A stretch of DNA of 64,000 bases from Nocardioides luti (GTDB lineage Bacteria; Actinomycetota; Actinomycetes; Propionibacteriales; Nocardioidaceae), in contig NZ_JACKXE010000001.1 of NCBI RefSeq assembly GCF_014212315.1, positions 1,922,001 through 1,986,000 of the forward strand, given 5' to 3'. The notes beneath the pieces were generated by a model. It saw only the letters and a program-made list of their open reading frames with translations, ran no database searches and was not told where the DNA came from. A program made the position numbers and the translations under genes. Shown here one piece after another: positions 1 to 7,805 of the stretch (the first letter of the stretch is position 1; every line of letters starts with the position of its first letter).

Positions 1-220
1 CGTCTTCGGTGAGTTCGGCCAGCCAGTCATTGACGTGCCGTTCGGCGTAGCGGACGTGAATCCCCATGCGGACGAAGAGCGGACCTTTGCGCTCTGACCT
101 CCAGGCGGCGAGGGTCTTGATGGGGATCTGTAGGAGGTCTTTCAGTTCCTCCGGGGTCAGGAAGGGACCGTCGGCCACGGTGATGGCCCGTGACTCCTCC
201 GCTCGGACGGTTCGCTTCAT
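1..220 (-). CDS. Excisionase-like HTH protein (partial, C-terminus off window)
   Basis: Reading the minus strand from the ATG at 220 gives an open frame that runs off the left edge, 73 residues visible. It has the winged-HTH look of small excisionase/AlpA-type proteins: a helix-turn-helix around LTPEELKDLLQIPIKTLAAW, then a basic wing (RKGPLFVRMG) and a distal VRYAERHVNDWLAEL helix that usually carries the column-of-residues end of this fold. An in-frame upstream ATG at 259 would add 13 residues; neither start has a good Shine-Dalgarno. Such proteins steer site-specific recombination or act as small repressors in integrative elements, which fits the recombinase gene 4 kb away. It is divergent from the gene at 384, with a large palindrome between them. 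Confidence 0.7.
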   Translation of the reverse strand, partial: MKRTVRAEESRAITVADGPFLTPEELKDLLQIPIKTLAAWRSERKGPLFVRMGIHVRYAERHVNDWLAELTED

Positions 221-333
221 GCGGAGTCGTATCGGCTCGATTTGGAGGCGGCATGACATTCCGGTGCGGCCGCGGCGGGTGGCGGCCGTCCAAGGTGCTC
301 CTCTCGATCCGACAGGACGTGCAAGGCAGCATG

Positions 334-366
334 TATCCTGTTATGTACGTCGTACGAAACAGGATA
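334..366. promoter_or_regulatory. 33-bp near-perfect palindrome, probable operator
   Basis: Outer arms TATCCTGTT and AACAGGATA are perfect 9-bp complements; inside them GTACG and CGTAC are perfect 5-bp complements around a single central T, separated from the outer arms by one 2-bp mismatch on each side. It ends 4 bp before the AAGGAGAGG ribosome site of the gene at 384. A symmetric site of this size directly before a gene is typical of a TetR- or Xre-type operator; no T-tract follows, so a terminator is unlikely. The bound protein is not known. Confidence 0.75.
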
Positions 367-383
367 ATCAAAGGAGAGGTGCC

Positions 384-839
384 GTGTGTTCGACCGTTGA
401 TCTGACCAAGGCCTGGCCGTCAATGAAGGATCGGGCGTGGCTGGCCGGCGCGCTGAAATTCGCGGGCATGCCCGCCGCGGATGTGGCCCCATGGCTCAAC
501 GCAAAGACGACCCTGCCCCTGGAGGCGCACGCAGTGGAGATCTTCCGCTTCGTGACCAGGCTCAGGCAGCACGCCCGCGGATGGTTCGACACGCCCCTGC
601 TCCCGGAGGACGCCTTGGAATGGCATGAAGCAGGCTTCACACCAGACGAAGCGTGTGCAATCCAACGTCGGGCGTTCGAGGCGGCCGCGGCTGCGAAGTC
701 CGACGCCGACCTGGTCTTCGAGAGCGACTGGCGCGCGTTGGACGCACCTCCCGCCTGGATCATCGCGTGCCTCGATAGTGGCGTCACGAATCCAACCGCA
801 GTCGCCGCGCTCCTCAAGGTCGCTCGTGATGTGGCCTAG
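384..839 (+). CDS. Hypothetical protein, 151 aa
   Basis: GTG start chosen because AAGGAGAGG (371-379) lies at ideal distance; the open frame extends further upstream but crosses the divergent excisionase-like gene. The product is soluble and mostly helical, with tryptophan-rich short segments (residues about 80-110 contain EWHEAGFTPDEACAIQRRAF). No domain family is recognised. The repeated pattern of a short helix plus AGFTPDEA or SGVTNPTAVAALL recalls the helical repeats of the larger protein at 3009-3983 on the other strand (GAGYGQEVVNAW, DAGVPPVAAS), so the two may belong to one element-encoded family. Expression is probably controlled at the 334-366 palindrome. Confidence 0.7.
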   Translation: MCSTVDLTKAWPSMKDRAWLAGALKFAGMPAADVAPWLNAKTTLPLEAHAVEIFRFVTRLRQHARGWFDTPLLPEDALEWHEAGFTPDEACAIQRRAFEAAAAAKSDADLVFESDWRALDAPPAWIIACLDSGVTNPTAVAALLKVARDVA

Positions 840-880
840 CGAGCCCCGCGCCCGGTCCCAGCCGACGCTAGGCTCCGCTC

Positions 881-1150
881 GTGACGGGCGATGCAGATGC
901 CGAACTGGCGGCAGGCCGGACGCGGCTCGGAGCCGCCCTCCGCGCTCGGCGCGAGGACGCCGGGCTCACCCGAAGACGAATGTCAGAGATGACTGGAGTC
1001 GGGTACGACTCGCTCTTCTCCATCGAGGCTGGGCGCCGACTGCCCAACCTCTCCACTCTGTACAAGATCTCCCGGGCTCTCGACACCACGCCGAGGGAGC
1101 TCCTCGCTGGCATCGATCCATGGGACGGCGCGTCGGCCAGCTCGGAGTAG
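881..1150 (+). CDS. XRE-family HTH regulator, 89 aa
   Basis: Small one-domain Cro/C1-type DNA-binding protein. After a short N-terminus, residues about 12-70 hold the five-helix HTH: RLGAALRARREDAGLTRRRM, then the recognition region MTGVGYDSLFSIEAGRRLPN, then LYKISRALDTTPRELL. GTG start follows the gene at 384 by 41 bp, same strand. Proteins of this size act as dimeric repressors in prophages and integrative elements; the palindrome at 334-366 is a candidate target, but that link is a guess from proximity. Confidence 0.85.
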   Translation: MTGDADAELAAGRTRLGAALRARREDAGLTRRRMSEMTGVGYDSLFSIEAGRRLPNLSTLYKISRALDTTPRELLAGIDPWDGASASSE

Positions 1151-1185
1151 ATGGCGGGCCGGCTCGACTGGACGGGCAATGATCC

Positions 1186-1527
1186 GTGCCGAACAGCGAG
1201 CGACCATTCAAACCATCTTTAGATGGCACCATTCCTTCGCCGGCCGAGCTTGACGTAGATATCTATTACCAGTGGGAGAGGATCGCGACCGGCGTCCCGT
1301 ACCTAGCTCGGGCACCAGCTGTGCTCCAGTTCGTGATGGAAGTACTGAACGACGTGCTTCCGGTCGACCCTGACAGCACAGGCGAGTGTGGCGATGAAGA
1401 TCCAGCTTCGGTGTTCGTCCGCAGGCTCTGCACCGCGTTCGACGCAGTCGGGGCTACCGGGATCCAGCTTCGCTTCCGACTCGATGGGCGAGAGATGATC
1501 CACGATCTCGACGGCGGGAGTAGCTAG
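1186..1527 (+). CDS. Hypothetical protein, 113 aa
   Basis: GTG-start frame just after the XRE gene (36-bp gap), same strand. The product is acidic, with one aromatic/hydrophobic segment near residues 45-62 (PAVLQFVMEVLNDVLPVD). No signal peptide, membrane span or known motif is visible. Codon third positions are strongly GC-biased, which supports coding. Probably co-transcribed with the preceding regulator. Function unknown. Confidence 0.55.
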   Translation: MPNSERPFKPSLDGTIPSPAELDVDIYYQWERIATGVPYLARAPAVLQFVMEVLNDVLPVDPDSTGECGDEDPASVFVRRLCTAFDAVGATGIQLRFRLDGREMIHDLDGGSS

Positions 1528-1616
1528 GTCGTCAGGGCGAGGCTCATCGATCGAGTGACCGGTCTGATTGCAGGTCGCGGTTACCGGCCCGGACCACAGT
1601 GTCAGGTGATCCGAGC

Positions 1617-1653
1617 GCCGCCCGAGTCGTTGATGACAGGCGGCTCGGGCGGC
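1617..1653 (+). terminator. Stem-loop between two orphan genes
   Basis: GCCGCCCGAG (1617-1626) and CTCGGGCGGC (1644-1653) are perfect 10-bp complements with a 17-nt loop, in the 240-bp gap after the gene ending at 1527. No T-run follows, so this is at best a factor-assisted terminator or an RNA structure. Confidence 0.35.
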
Positions 1654-1769
1654 CTCCGACCCACGTCTAACCGCGTCGGCTCGACGGAACTTCTGATTTC
1701 GACTCAGCCGAACCTTCCTACCGCTTGGATGTTCCCGTACGTCTCAGCGGAGACATTCGGGAGGTTGAT

Positions 1770-2084
1770 GTGACGGCCGGTCAAGTGGAACCTGGCTCGG
1801 CAAGCTCGTCTGGTACGCCAGAACTGGAGGGCAAACAGTTCGTTGACCTCTACGTGGGAGCGCTCAGGTCTGCGCAGCGAGGAGACGTGGACGATGCCAA
1901 TGCGAAGTTGGCCGCAATGCACGCTCTCTCGACCACGCGTCGAGACGGGACGGCACTAGACAGCCACGGCTATCTAACCGCCATGTACTTCGCGCTCAGC
2001 GCCACGGTCTACCACGAACACAGCCGCAAGCGTTGGTGGCGTCGACCCCGTCCCATGCGGACTGATCGACACACGACCTTCTGA
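1770..2084 (+). CDS. Hypothetical protein, 104 aa
   Basis: GTG at 1770 is chosen because GGGAGG lies 6 bp upstream; the frame is open 15 codons further but without a ribosome site. The central part (GKQFVDLYVGALRSAQRGDVDDANAKLAAMHALSTT) reads as a pair of amphipathic helices like one tetratricopeptide-type hairpin; the C-terminus is very basic (HSRKRWWRRPRPMRT). No family recognised. It lies between a hypothetical gene and an XRE regulator, all on the same strand. Confidence 0.55.
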   Translation: MTAGQVEPGSASSSGTPELEGKQFVDLYVGALRSAQRGDVDDANAKLAAMHALSTTRRDGTALDSHGYLTAMYFALSATVYHEHSRKRWWRRPRPMRTDRHTTF

Positions 2085-2148
2085 CGGTTCGACGATTCCT
2101 CTTGCAAGCAAGCGCGCGTGCACAGCCCGAACGCCGTACGCTGCGGCC

Positions 2149-2712
2149 GTGCATCACAGCGGTTCCGAGGACGACGGCCTGGTCAAGGCAGTGTCGACCA
2201 ATCTCGCGATCCTGCGACGAGCTCGATCGCTGTCCCAGGCTGACCTCGGAGAAGCTGCAGGCATTTCGCGAAACCACTACCAACTGCTCGAATCGGGTGC
2301 CGGTGCGAGTGGCGGAGCAGCCAATCCACGCCTGTCGACGCTTTCTGCCCTGGCAAGGACACTTGAAGTCGATGTCACAACACTGCTGCAGCCGCCATCC
2401 GCACACGCCTTCTGGCAGTGGATCGACGTACACGATGAGCCGTCCGACGACTTCAGGGCTGCCTTGTTGGACCAGCTCCTCACCAGGTCCGCCAGAGAGC
2501 TCGGCGGATCCGGTGCCGCCTTCGTGGGATGGGCTGATGGTTCGATGACCGTCGGGATCGGTGTCCTGGCGTCCGGCTCGCCGGCTGCCACGATCGTGGG
2601 TCGTGCGCAGGTTGAAGCGGCTCTCACCGAGGTCGGCCTCGCTCACGCATCGACTGATGAGTTCGAGGTCGACGCGGGACTGGATGGACTGTCCGACGAC
2701 GGTCACATCTAA
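2149..2712 (+). CDS. XRE-family regulator with C-terminal domain, 187 aa
   Basis: Residues about 12-80 form a Cro/C1-type HTH (VSTNLAILRRARSLSQADLG, then EAAGISRNHYQLLESG), with an insertion rich in small residues (GAGASGGAANP) before the final LSTLSALARTLEVDVTTLL helices. Residues about 95-187 form a second, unrecognised alpha/beta domain that may sense a ligand or mediate dimerisation. GTG start. The stop overlaps by 4 bp the stop of the convergent gene 2709-2972. Presumably a regulator of the integrated element. Confidence 0.85.
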   Translation: MHHSGSEDDGLVKAVSTNLAILRRARSLSQADLGEAAGISRNHYQLLESGAGASGGAANPRLSTLSALARTLEVDVTTLLQPPSAHAFWQWIDVHDEPSDDFRAALLDQLLTRSARELGGSGAAFVGWADGSMTVGIGVLASGSPAATIVGRAQVEAALTEVGLAHASTDEFEVDAGLDGLSDDGHI

Positions 2713-2972
2713 TCGACGCGAAGTCTGGCATCTGACGCATTGGCAAGCCCGGCAATGAAGTCGCGGAGTTGATCGACGTCGGCCCGTTCGAGTCCACAGA
2801 GGATCTGGTCGGCGATGTCAGCATGCCGGGCGCTCTCGCGCTGTGCACCGGCGCGCGCTGCGTCGAGTGCTCGAGCCATGATCGCCGCATATGAGCATCC
2901 CTGGCCGTACATGTCGATGGCGTGATGCCCGTGGCCGCATCCGTGCCTTCCGGGGAGCGGTTGTCGTGTCAT
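2709..2972 (-). CDS. Hypothetical protein, 87 aa
   Basis: ATG at 2972 is preceded by an excellent AGGAGG 6 bp upstream, strong evidence that this small gene is real. The N-terminus is His/Gly/Cys rich (GRHGCGHGHHAIDMYGQGCS), suggesting metal binding or a disordered tail, and the rest is a helical segment (ADIADQILCGLERADVDQLRDFIAGL). No family recognised. It is 36 bp downstream of the minus-strand gene 3009-3983 and likely co-transcribed with it. Confidence 0.7.
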   Translation of the reverse strand: MTRQPLPGRHGCGHGHHAIDMYGQGCSYAAIMARALDAARAGAQRESARHADIADQILCGLERADVDQLRDFIAGLANASDARLRVD

Positions 2973-3008
2973 TGTTGAACCTCCTAGGTCGCCATCGCCC
3001 GCAGGCGA

Positions 3009-3983
3009 TCAGAACAACGGCAATTGGTTGGCGCCAATCGCCCACGGATCACCACTCGGCGTCGCTGCCAACGCAAGAAGCGTGCGTGCGGCATCGCCGA
3101 CCGTGAGACCCGACTCGGCGTACGTCGACGCATACTCGTCGACCTCTGCGAGCGAGTACCTGGCCCGCAGGACGTCACGGAGATCGTTGTCGGAGATCTC
3201 GTGCCTCGCGACAGCGGCCTCCCACGAGGCAACTTCGGCCTCGGCGACCTGGCTCCTTGCATACGTAACGAGCCGCTGGATCGGTACGCCTGACTGGATG
3301 GAATTCCGGGAGATTCCCCACCGGAGAACGTGGTTTAGGTCGGCGTCGCTGATACCGCGTTCCGTGACAATCGCCTCCCAAGCCCTCGCCTCCCTTACGG
3401 GGACCTCGCTTACACCGAGGTACAGCCTTCCGCGTTCGGCGGGAAAGTCGGACGTCAGCCAGTCCATGACCGTGACACCCCTGTATCTGTCTTGGCTGAA
3501 CACCTCCCGCATGTATTGGCTCGTTTCTTCCAGCGGGCGACCAGCCGCATAAATCTTGCTGGCCATCTCGGCATCGAGCCCGAGCGCGAAGTAGGTGCTC
3601 GCGGCGACAGGCGGGACCCCGGCGTCGCAGTATGTCTGCAGGACCTCGAGTGCTTGATCCGCATCGGAGCGGAGATGCCTCAGTTCGCGCCCACACATCT
3701 TCTGGCTCCAGGCGTTTACGACCTCTTGACCGTAACCCGCGCCGATGAGTGCAGCGACTAGTCCCGGCTGTAGGGGCAGAACGTCGAGGATCGACTCGAT
3801 CAGATCCCTCACGGCCCCTCCGGGCCTTCCGGAAACGCCTGAAAGGCCGGGGAAGAGGGGACAGGTGGCCTCGAATGCAGGAACACCAGATGCGGGGTCC
3901 CGCACCATCCGGCCGTCGCTGTCGCGCAGGCGGTCCAGCACAATCGAGAGCGGCATCGGGAGGTCACTGTGGTCGTCATACAT
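3009..3983 (-). CDS. Hypothetical helical-repeat protein, 324 aa
   Basis: Start placed at the ATG at 3983 (MYDDHSDLPMPLS) behind GAAGGAA; a longer frame begins at 4058 without a ribosome site. The protein is a string of short helical units, several containing a GI/GV-S/P-x-A pattern: DAGVPPVAASTYFALGLDA, TERGISDADLNHVLRWG, ARHEISDNDLRDVLRARY, ESGLTVGDAARTLLALA. The units look like degenerate repeats of about 45 residues. No catalytic motif, membrane span or signal is visible. It lies between a small gene and the recombinase on the minus strand, so it is likely element cargo. Function unknown. Confidence 0.75.
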   Translation of the reverse strand: MYDDHSDLPMPLSIVLDRLRDSDGRMVRDPASGVPAFEATCPLFPGLSGVSGRPGGAVRDLIESILDVLPLQPGLVAALIGAGYGQEVVNAWSQKMCGRELRHLRSDADQALEVLQTYCDAGVPPVAASTYFALGLDAEMASKIYAAGRPLEETSQYMREVFSQDRYRGVTVMDWLTSDFPAERGRLYLGVSEVPVREARAWEAIVTERGISDADLNHVLRWGISRNSIQSGVPIQRLVTYARSQVAEAEVASWEAAVARHEISDNDLRDVLRARYSLAEVDEYASTYAESGLTVGDAARTLLALAATPSGDPWAIGANQLPLF

Positions 3984-4090
3984 GGATGATTCCTTCGTGG
4001 GTTCGGGTCTGGCTCGGGTCGCGTTCGGCGCGATCGCTTTCCCTGGTATCGGCACCATTTCCGCAATGCCGTACCTGACCCCTCGCTGAG

Positions 4091-5938
4091 CTAGGCGCTC
4101 GCGTCGTAGGGCGCGGTCAGCGCATGGACATCCGCCCGCAAGTACTGGCGCTGCTGAGTGAGTAAGAGGGTTCGACCGCCGACGCGATCGCCGTACACCC
4201 GCTCGAACTGATAGGGCGCGAGCCCCAGCGTGGCCGCAGCCTCAGCCGCTGCCATGTATAGGTGGCTCTCAGCCTTCTCCTTGCCGAGCATCGCCGCAAC
4301 TTCCACCACCTTGTCCGGCTCGTAGGCCCAGCGGGCCCCGCCGTCCTTCTCAGCGACCAGTAGGCCCCGCTCGCGAAGACGCTTCACATGGTGACTCGAC
4401 GTCGCCAGTTCGTGGGCGACGTCGCTCTCTGTCAGGTGGGCTCGGCGTCGTTGGCGCCGCTCCACCTCCGCGTACACACTCGGCCCGGACACCATGATTC
4501 GCTTCTCAAACTTCTTGACGCCCGCGCGATGTCGCCAACATGCGACCTCGTCCTCCGGCGCGTAAAGCAGATGCGCCTTCCGCAGAAGCCAACCGACGTG
4601 AGTCTCGTGCACATTCAAGACAGCGGCTGCCTCCTGCACGGTCATGTGTGAGGCCGTCCACCAGTCTTCGCTGACCACCAGGTCACCGGCCTGCTCTTGA
4701 ATGACTTGCTCCCAGCGGTCAGCCACCGCGACCAGCTCCTCATCGGGCAGATCGAAGTAGTGCTGGACGGTCGTGAGTGAGCCACCAAACTCTGCTGGTG
4801 TCTGGTGGCCTAGGTAGCCGCTCCACAGTTTTCCGCGGATGTCGCCGATGCCGATGACCGTCGATCCGGCCTTCCGCAGGAAGTGGCGGCCGATCCTGAA
4901 TCCCATTGTGTCGTAGTCGAGGCCGGCCGACCGGAGGGCGGCGTCCCACCGGTCGACGATCACGGTGCTGCGCGGCTTCGGCATGTCAGGGGTGCTGATG
5001 AGGCGCCGTTCCAGCCAGGCCACCTCCTCCGACGGCTCGGTCGGCCGGCATCCGTGGTTGGCATCGATGTGGCGGTCGATTACCTCGGCGAAAGCCCCCG
5101 CCACAGGGATCTTGCGACGACTGCTCTTGTTCTTGAGTCTTCCGTCAGCCTCGTCCGGCCGATAGGGGTCTCGTTTGCCTTCGTTCTTCTTGAGGCCACC
5201 CTGCCTGCGGACGTGCAAGGTCTGCCCTTCGGGGTCCCAGTCTCGTAGCTCAAGTCCGAACACCTCGCTGAGGCGGAGACAGCCGACATACATCAGGAAG
5301 ACGGCCAGTTGCATCCACTGCGGAAACTGCGCAGCGAGCATCTTCACTTCATTGACCGTCAGTGGCCTGGGTTGGACTCGATCACGCGGCTGGAGCGGGG
5401 CGTCCTGATGGTGCCCAACAACTCCCTTGGCCACGTTGCCGTCGACCACCTTGCATTCGATCGCGTGGTCGCACGCCATTCGAACGAGTCGGATGTACTC
5501 GTTGGCTGTTGAACGCTCCAGCCGGTTCTCGTACAGGTGGAATGCGAACTCCTGGACTCGCGGGCGAGTGAGGTTGCGGATGTCGGGGTTGCGGAAGAAG
5601 CCTCCGTACTTGGCCCACTGCGCTCGCTGCTTCTTCGGTACGCCGTCGTCTTCGAGATGCTTGTTTGCCTTATGGGCGACGATCGCCGCCTCAACGAGAT
5701 CATCGAGACGGGTCGGGATCGACGGATCGAGGGCTACTCGACTCGATCCGACGTAGGTCTCCGCGAACTCGTCCGCAGACGGAGCCAGTGCACCGGCCGC
5801 CCAGGCAGCGCTGATCGCAAGCGAGTAGGCGTTCGCCTCTGCAAGCGTCCCAAACGAAGCACGGATTTGGTGGTTACCGCGCTTTCGCTGGACCCGGTAG
5901 GTATCCCCGGTCTGGGACACCCCCAACTGCCCGGTCAT
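4091..5938 (-). CDS. Tyrosine recombinase/integrase with three C-terminal HTH modules, 615 aa
   Basis: Catalyses site-specific integration and excision. From the ATG at 5938: an N-terminal arm-binding region (residues 1-75), a SAM-like core-binding domain (about 75-175) and the catalytic domain (about 190-410). Visible catalytic residues are R222 (CLRLSEVFGL), H352 and R355 (RHFLR), H378 (GYLGH) and the nucleophile Y394 (VQHYFDL). Typical family members end soon after the tyrosine; this one continues about 200 residues with three HTH-like segments near 432-455 (MTVQEAAAVLNVHETHVGWL), 503-527 (TESDVAHELATSSHHVKRLR) and 563-586 (AAAEAAATLGLAPYQFERVY). The frame is open further upstream; 5938 is chosen for family length and is not certain. 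An excisionase-like gene lies 530 bp upstream. Confidence 0.93.
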   Translation of the reverse strand: MTGQLGVSQTGDTYRVQRKRGNHQIRASFGTLAEANAYSLAISAAWAAGALAPSADEFAETYVGSSRVALDPSIPTRLDDLVEAAIVAHKANKHLEDDGVPKKQRAQWAKYGGFFRNPDIRNLTRPRVQEFAFHLYENRLERSTANEYIRLVRMACDHAIECKVVDGNVAKGVVGHHQDAPLQPRDRVQPRPLTVNEVKMLAAQFPQWMQLAVFLMYVGCLRLSEVFGLELRDWDPEGQTLHVRRQGGLKKNEGKRDPYRPDEADGRLKNKSSRRKIPVAGAFAEVIDRHIDANHGCRPTEPSEEVAWLERRLISTPDMPKPRSTVIVDRWDAALRSAGLDYDTMGFRIGRHFLRKAGSTVIGIGDIRGKLWSGYLGHQTPAEFGGSLTTVQHYFDLPDEELVAVADRWEQVIQEQAGDLVVSEDWWTASHMTVQEAAAVLNVHETHVGWLLRKAHLLYAPEDEVACWRHRAGVKKFEKRIMVSGPSVYAEVERRQRRRAHLTESDVAHELATSSHHVKRLRERGLLVAEKDGGARWAYEPDKVVEVAAMLGKEKAESHLYMAAAEAAATLGLAPYQFERVYGDRVGGRTLLLTQQRQYLRADVHALTAPYDASA

Positions 5939-6468
5939 GCTGCGACCGCCCTGGCACCCGTCGAGCTGGGGCGACGTGCACCAATCTGCACCGAAGAGGC
6001 GGGATGTTGCTCCAATCCTGCGCCGGTAGGCGTGCCATCGAGTGCGTTCGGCGTGCACCAATTGGCACCAGTCTGCGTTTGCAAACTTGCAAACGCAGAC
6101 GAGAAATGCGGCGACTCGTCACTGGGCACCGAACGCGCCCCCACGGCCGAAAAGCGTGCCTGACCTGCGGATACATCTTGAGCGGGCACCAACCCGTTAA
6201 GGCGCCAGCGCGACCGAGCGTTCCCTCATAGATGTGAGAGAAGACCAGTACACGTCCAACTCCGCAGGTCAGAACCGTCTGCCGTGGACGCACTAGTGCA
6301 GAGCAGAAGTCCTTTGCAACCAGACATGCAAACGCCATGGCCGTTGACGTGACGGATCGCAGGCATCCGTAGGGTGCCTGCCGCCGGCCGCTAGACGCGA
6401 ATTCGAACTCCATGCTGCCGTCTATCGGCGCACTCCTACAGGACCTTGACCTCAGCTCGAGGTGGTCT
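5939..6468. other. Non-coding leader upstream of the recombinase gene
   Basis: No convincing gene in 530 bp. It holds the 30-bp palindrome at 6071-6100 and a further pair of TTGCAA / TGCAAACG words near 6313-6336 that echo the palindrome, as expected for recombinase arm sites or repressor operators. The promoter of the recombinase gene must lie here. Confidence 0.5.
6071..6100. promoter_or_regulatory. 30-bp perfect palindrome upstream of recombinase
   Basis: Arms GTCTGCGTTTGCAA and TTGCAAACGCAGAC are perfect 14-bp complements with only 2 bp (AC) between them. It contains two direct TTGCAAAC words. It lies 133 bp before the recombinase start. No T-tract follows. It may be an operator, an arm-type binding site for the recombinase/excisionase, or a cruciform-forming site. 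Confidence 0.75.
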
Positions 6469-6807
6469 CTACGTAGAGTCGGAAGTGTCACGGCAACAAC
6501 GCGTGCTCAGCAGCATCCGCCGCAGATCCGCGTTGTGAGCGCGTAGCACCCGGAGTTCAGCAAGCGCCACCCTGAGCTGTCCGTTCACATCCGACCCATC
6601 GGGCACACGAGGGTCCGCCCGCACGAGATCAGCCGATTCGAGGTCCTCCACTGGAATAAGCCATGGCCCGCCAGGGCCGGAGCCTGCCCCACGGTGCGCG
6701 CCAGGAAACGCTCCATCCGACAGCCGCCGCTTGATCGTGTCTCGGGAGCGGCCCGCTAGCTGAGCCGCCTGAGCAATTGAGACTGACCTCCCCTGAGCAC
6801 CTTCCAT
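6469..6807 (-). CDS. HTH excisionase-like protein with coiled coil, 112 aa
   Basis: ATG at 6807 gives MEGAQGRSVSIAQAAQLAG. Residues about 8-60 are a MerR/excisionase-type HTH (VSIAQAAQLAGRSRDTIKRR, then a Gly-rich wing GAHRGAGSGPGGPWLIPVED). Residues about 75-105 (NGQLRVALAELRVLRAHNAD) are a heptad-like helix suited to dimerisation. The frame is open upstream but lacks a ribosome site; an A/T-rich stretch (TATATAGATGG) just before the start could be a -10 for a near-leaderless message. Position upstream of, and parallel to, the recombinase suggests a directionality factor or regulator. Confidence 0.75.
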   Translation of the reverse strand: MEGAQGRSVSIAQAAQLAGRSRDTIKRRLSDGAFPGAHRGAGSGPGGPWLIPVEDLESADLVRADPRVPDGSDVNGQLRVALAELRVLRAHNADLRRMLLSTRCCRDTSDST

Positions 6808-7298
6808 CCAACTAGAATACCATCTATATATGGCCCCCCAGACCAGCGCGCTGCACGCATTTCTACAATCTCGGCCGTCAAGCTGGATTGCTAACAACCC
6901 CCCTGCGGACCGCCGCCTTCGCTAGCGGCGCCCGACTGGACTCAAGCCAGGCACGCCCGACGCGACTCGACCTTCTGATCCGTAGAGGTCGATTCCTCGG
7001 CGCACGCCGGCTTCCGAACGCGCTGATCGGTGAACTCAGTGCCGATCGGTGCCGACCGGTTCATTCGACTGTGCCCACAGCGTGCCCACCTGACGAATCC
7101 GGGCACCCACGATCAGCCGAGCACGCGCACGACGTCGGCCACTCGGATCACTGACGAGCGTGTGCCAACCCGAACCCAGGTGTCCTCCAGTGGATGAACG
7201 GGAGCGCACGTACCGTGAGTGCCGACAGGATGCGGCCATGACGCTCACCCTTCCTGTCGAGGATCAATTTCGTGGACCGTAGGAGCGACTGCGACGAT
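6808..7298. other. Intergenic junction region of the element
   Basis: No gene recognised. It carries the tRNA-3'-end-like scrap at 6970-7010 and, at about 7065-7125, several GTGCCCAC/GGGCACCCA words in both orientations of the kind often found beside recombinase core sites. The sequence to the right of it is eroded chromosomal-type DNA. Confidence 0.4.
6970..7010 (+). other. tRNA 3'-half-like remnant, possible attachment site
   Basis: Reading rightward, CTTCTGATCCGTAG resembles an anticodon loop and 3' anticodon strand, and GAGGTCGATTCCTC resembles a T-arm with a one-base-short loop, followed by a GC-rich acceptor-like end. There is no matching 5' half. Integrases of this family commonly recombine at tRNA 3' halves, leaving such a copy at one element end; the adjacent recombinase fits. 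Degeneracy makes this tentative. Confidence 0.3.
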
Positions 7299-7805
7299 CT
7301 AGGGAGTAGTGGGAACGGGTGACATCCGCCAGCCGGTTCGCTGATGCGATGACCCGAGTCGAGGATGGCGAGATCACTGCCGTCACGTCACGCACAAGAG
7401 ACTCTGCGGACTCGTTCGGAGATCAGTGGAACGTGACGGGTCGCTATACCGATCTCGACGCCATGCTGGCCGACCCAGCGGTCGAGGCGGTGTACGTCGC
7501 CACCCCGCACCCGCGCCACGTGCACGACGCAATCCGCAGCATGGAGGCCAGGAAGCCGGTGCTGTGCGAGAAGTCGATGGCCATGAACGCCTCCGAGGTC
7601 CAGCGCATGCTCGACGCAGCGGCTGCGAACGGCGTCTTCCGATGGAGGCGATCTGGAGCCGGTTCCTTCCTGCCTACCGCAAGCTGTTCGAGCTGCTCGA
7701 CGCAGGAGTGATCGGCAGGGTCCTTCAGGTCGAGGCCGAGTTCGTCTTCCCAATACCGGAAGATCCGACTCATCGGTTGTTCGATCCAGATCTATGCGGC
7801 GGCGC
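7299..7805 (+). pseudogene. Gfo/Idh/MocA oxidoreductase remnant
   Basis: Three frames together encode the N-terminal half of a family NAD(P)-dependent oxidoreductase: GVVGTGDI (Rossmann loop) in one frame, then SRFADAMTRVEDGEITAVTS through LCEKSMAMNASEVQRMLDAA in a second (from 7319), then MEAIWSRFLPAYRKLFELLD to RLFDPDLCGGA in a third. A TAG directly precedes the Rossmann segment. The EKPMA-type motif with the expected Lys is present (CEKSMA). The catalytic C-terminal domain is missing after about 7805. At least two frameshifts, one nonsense change and a truncation make this clearly dead. Confidence 0.85.

Noticed and set aside
1617..1653. Stem-loop considered as an attachment site or strong terminator
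   Set aside because: No T-run and no matching copy elsewhere in the window; kept only as a weak terminator-like feature.
4975..4990. GGCATGTCAGG inside the recombinase gene, similar to the promoter word
   Set aside because: Lies within coding sequence, lacks a -10 at 18 bp and has no paired site.
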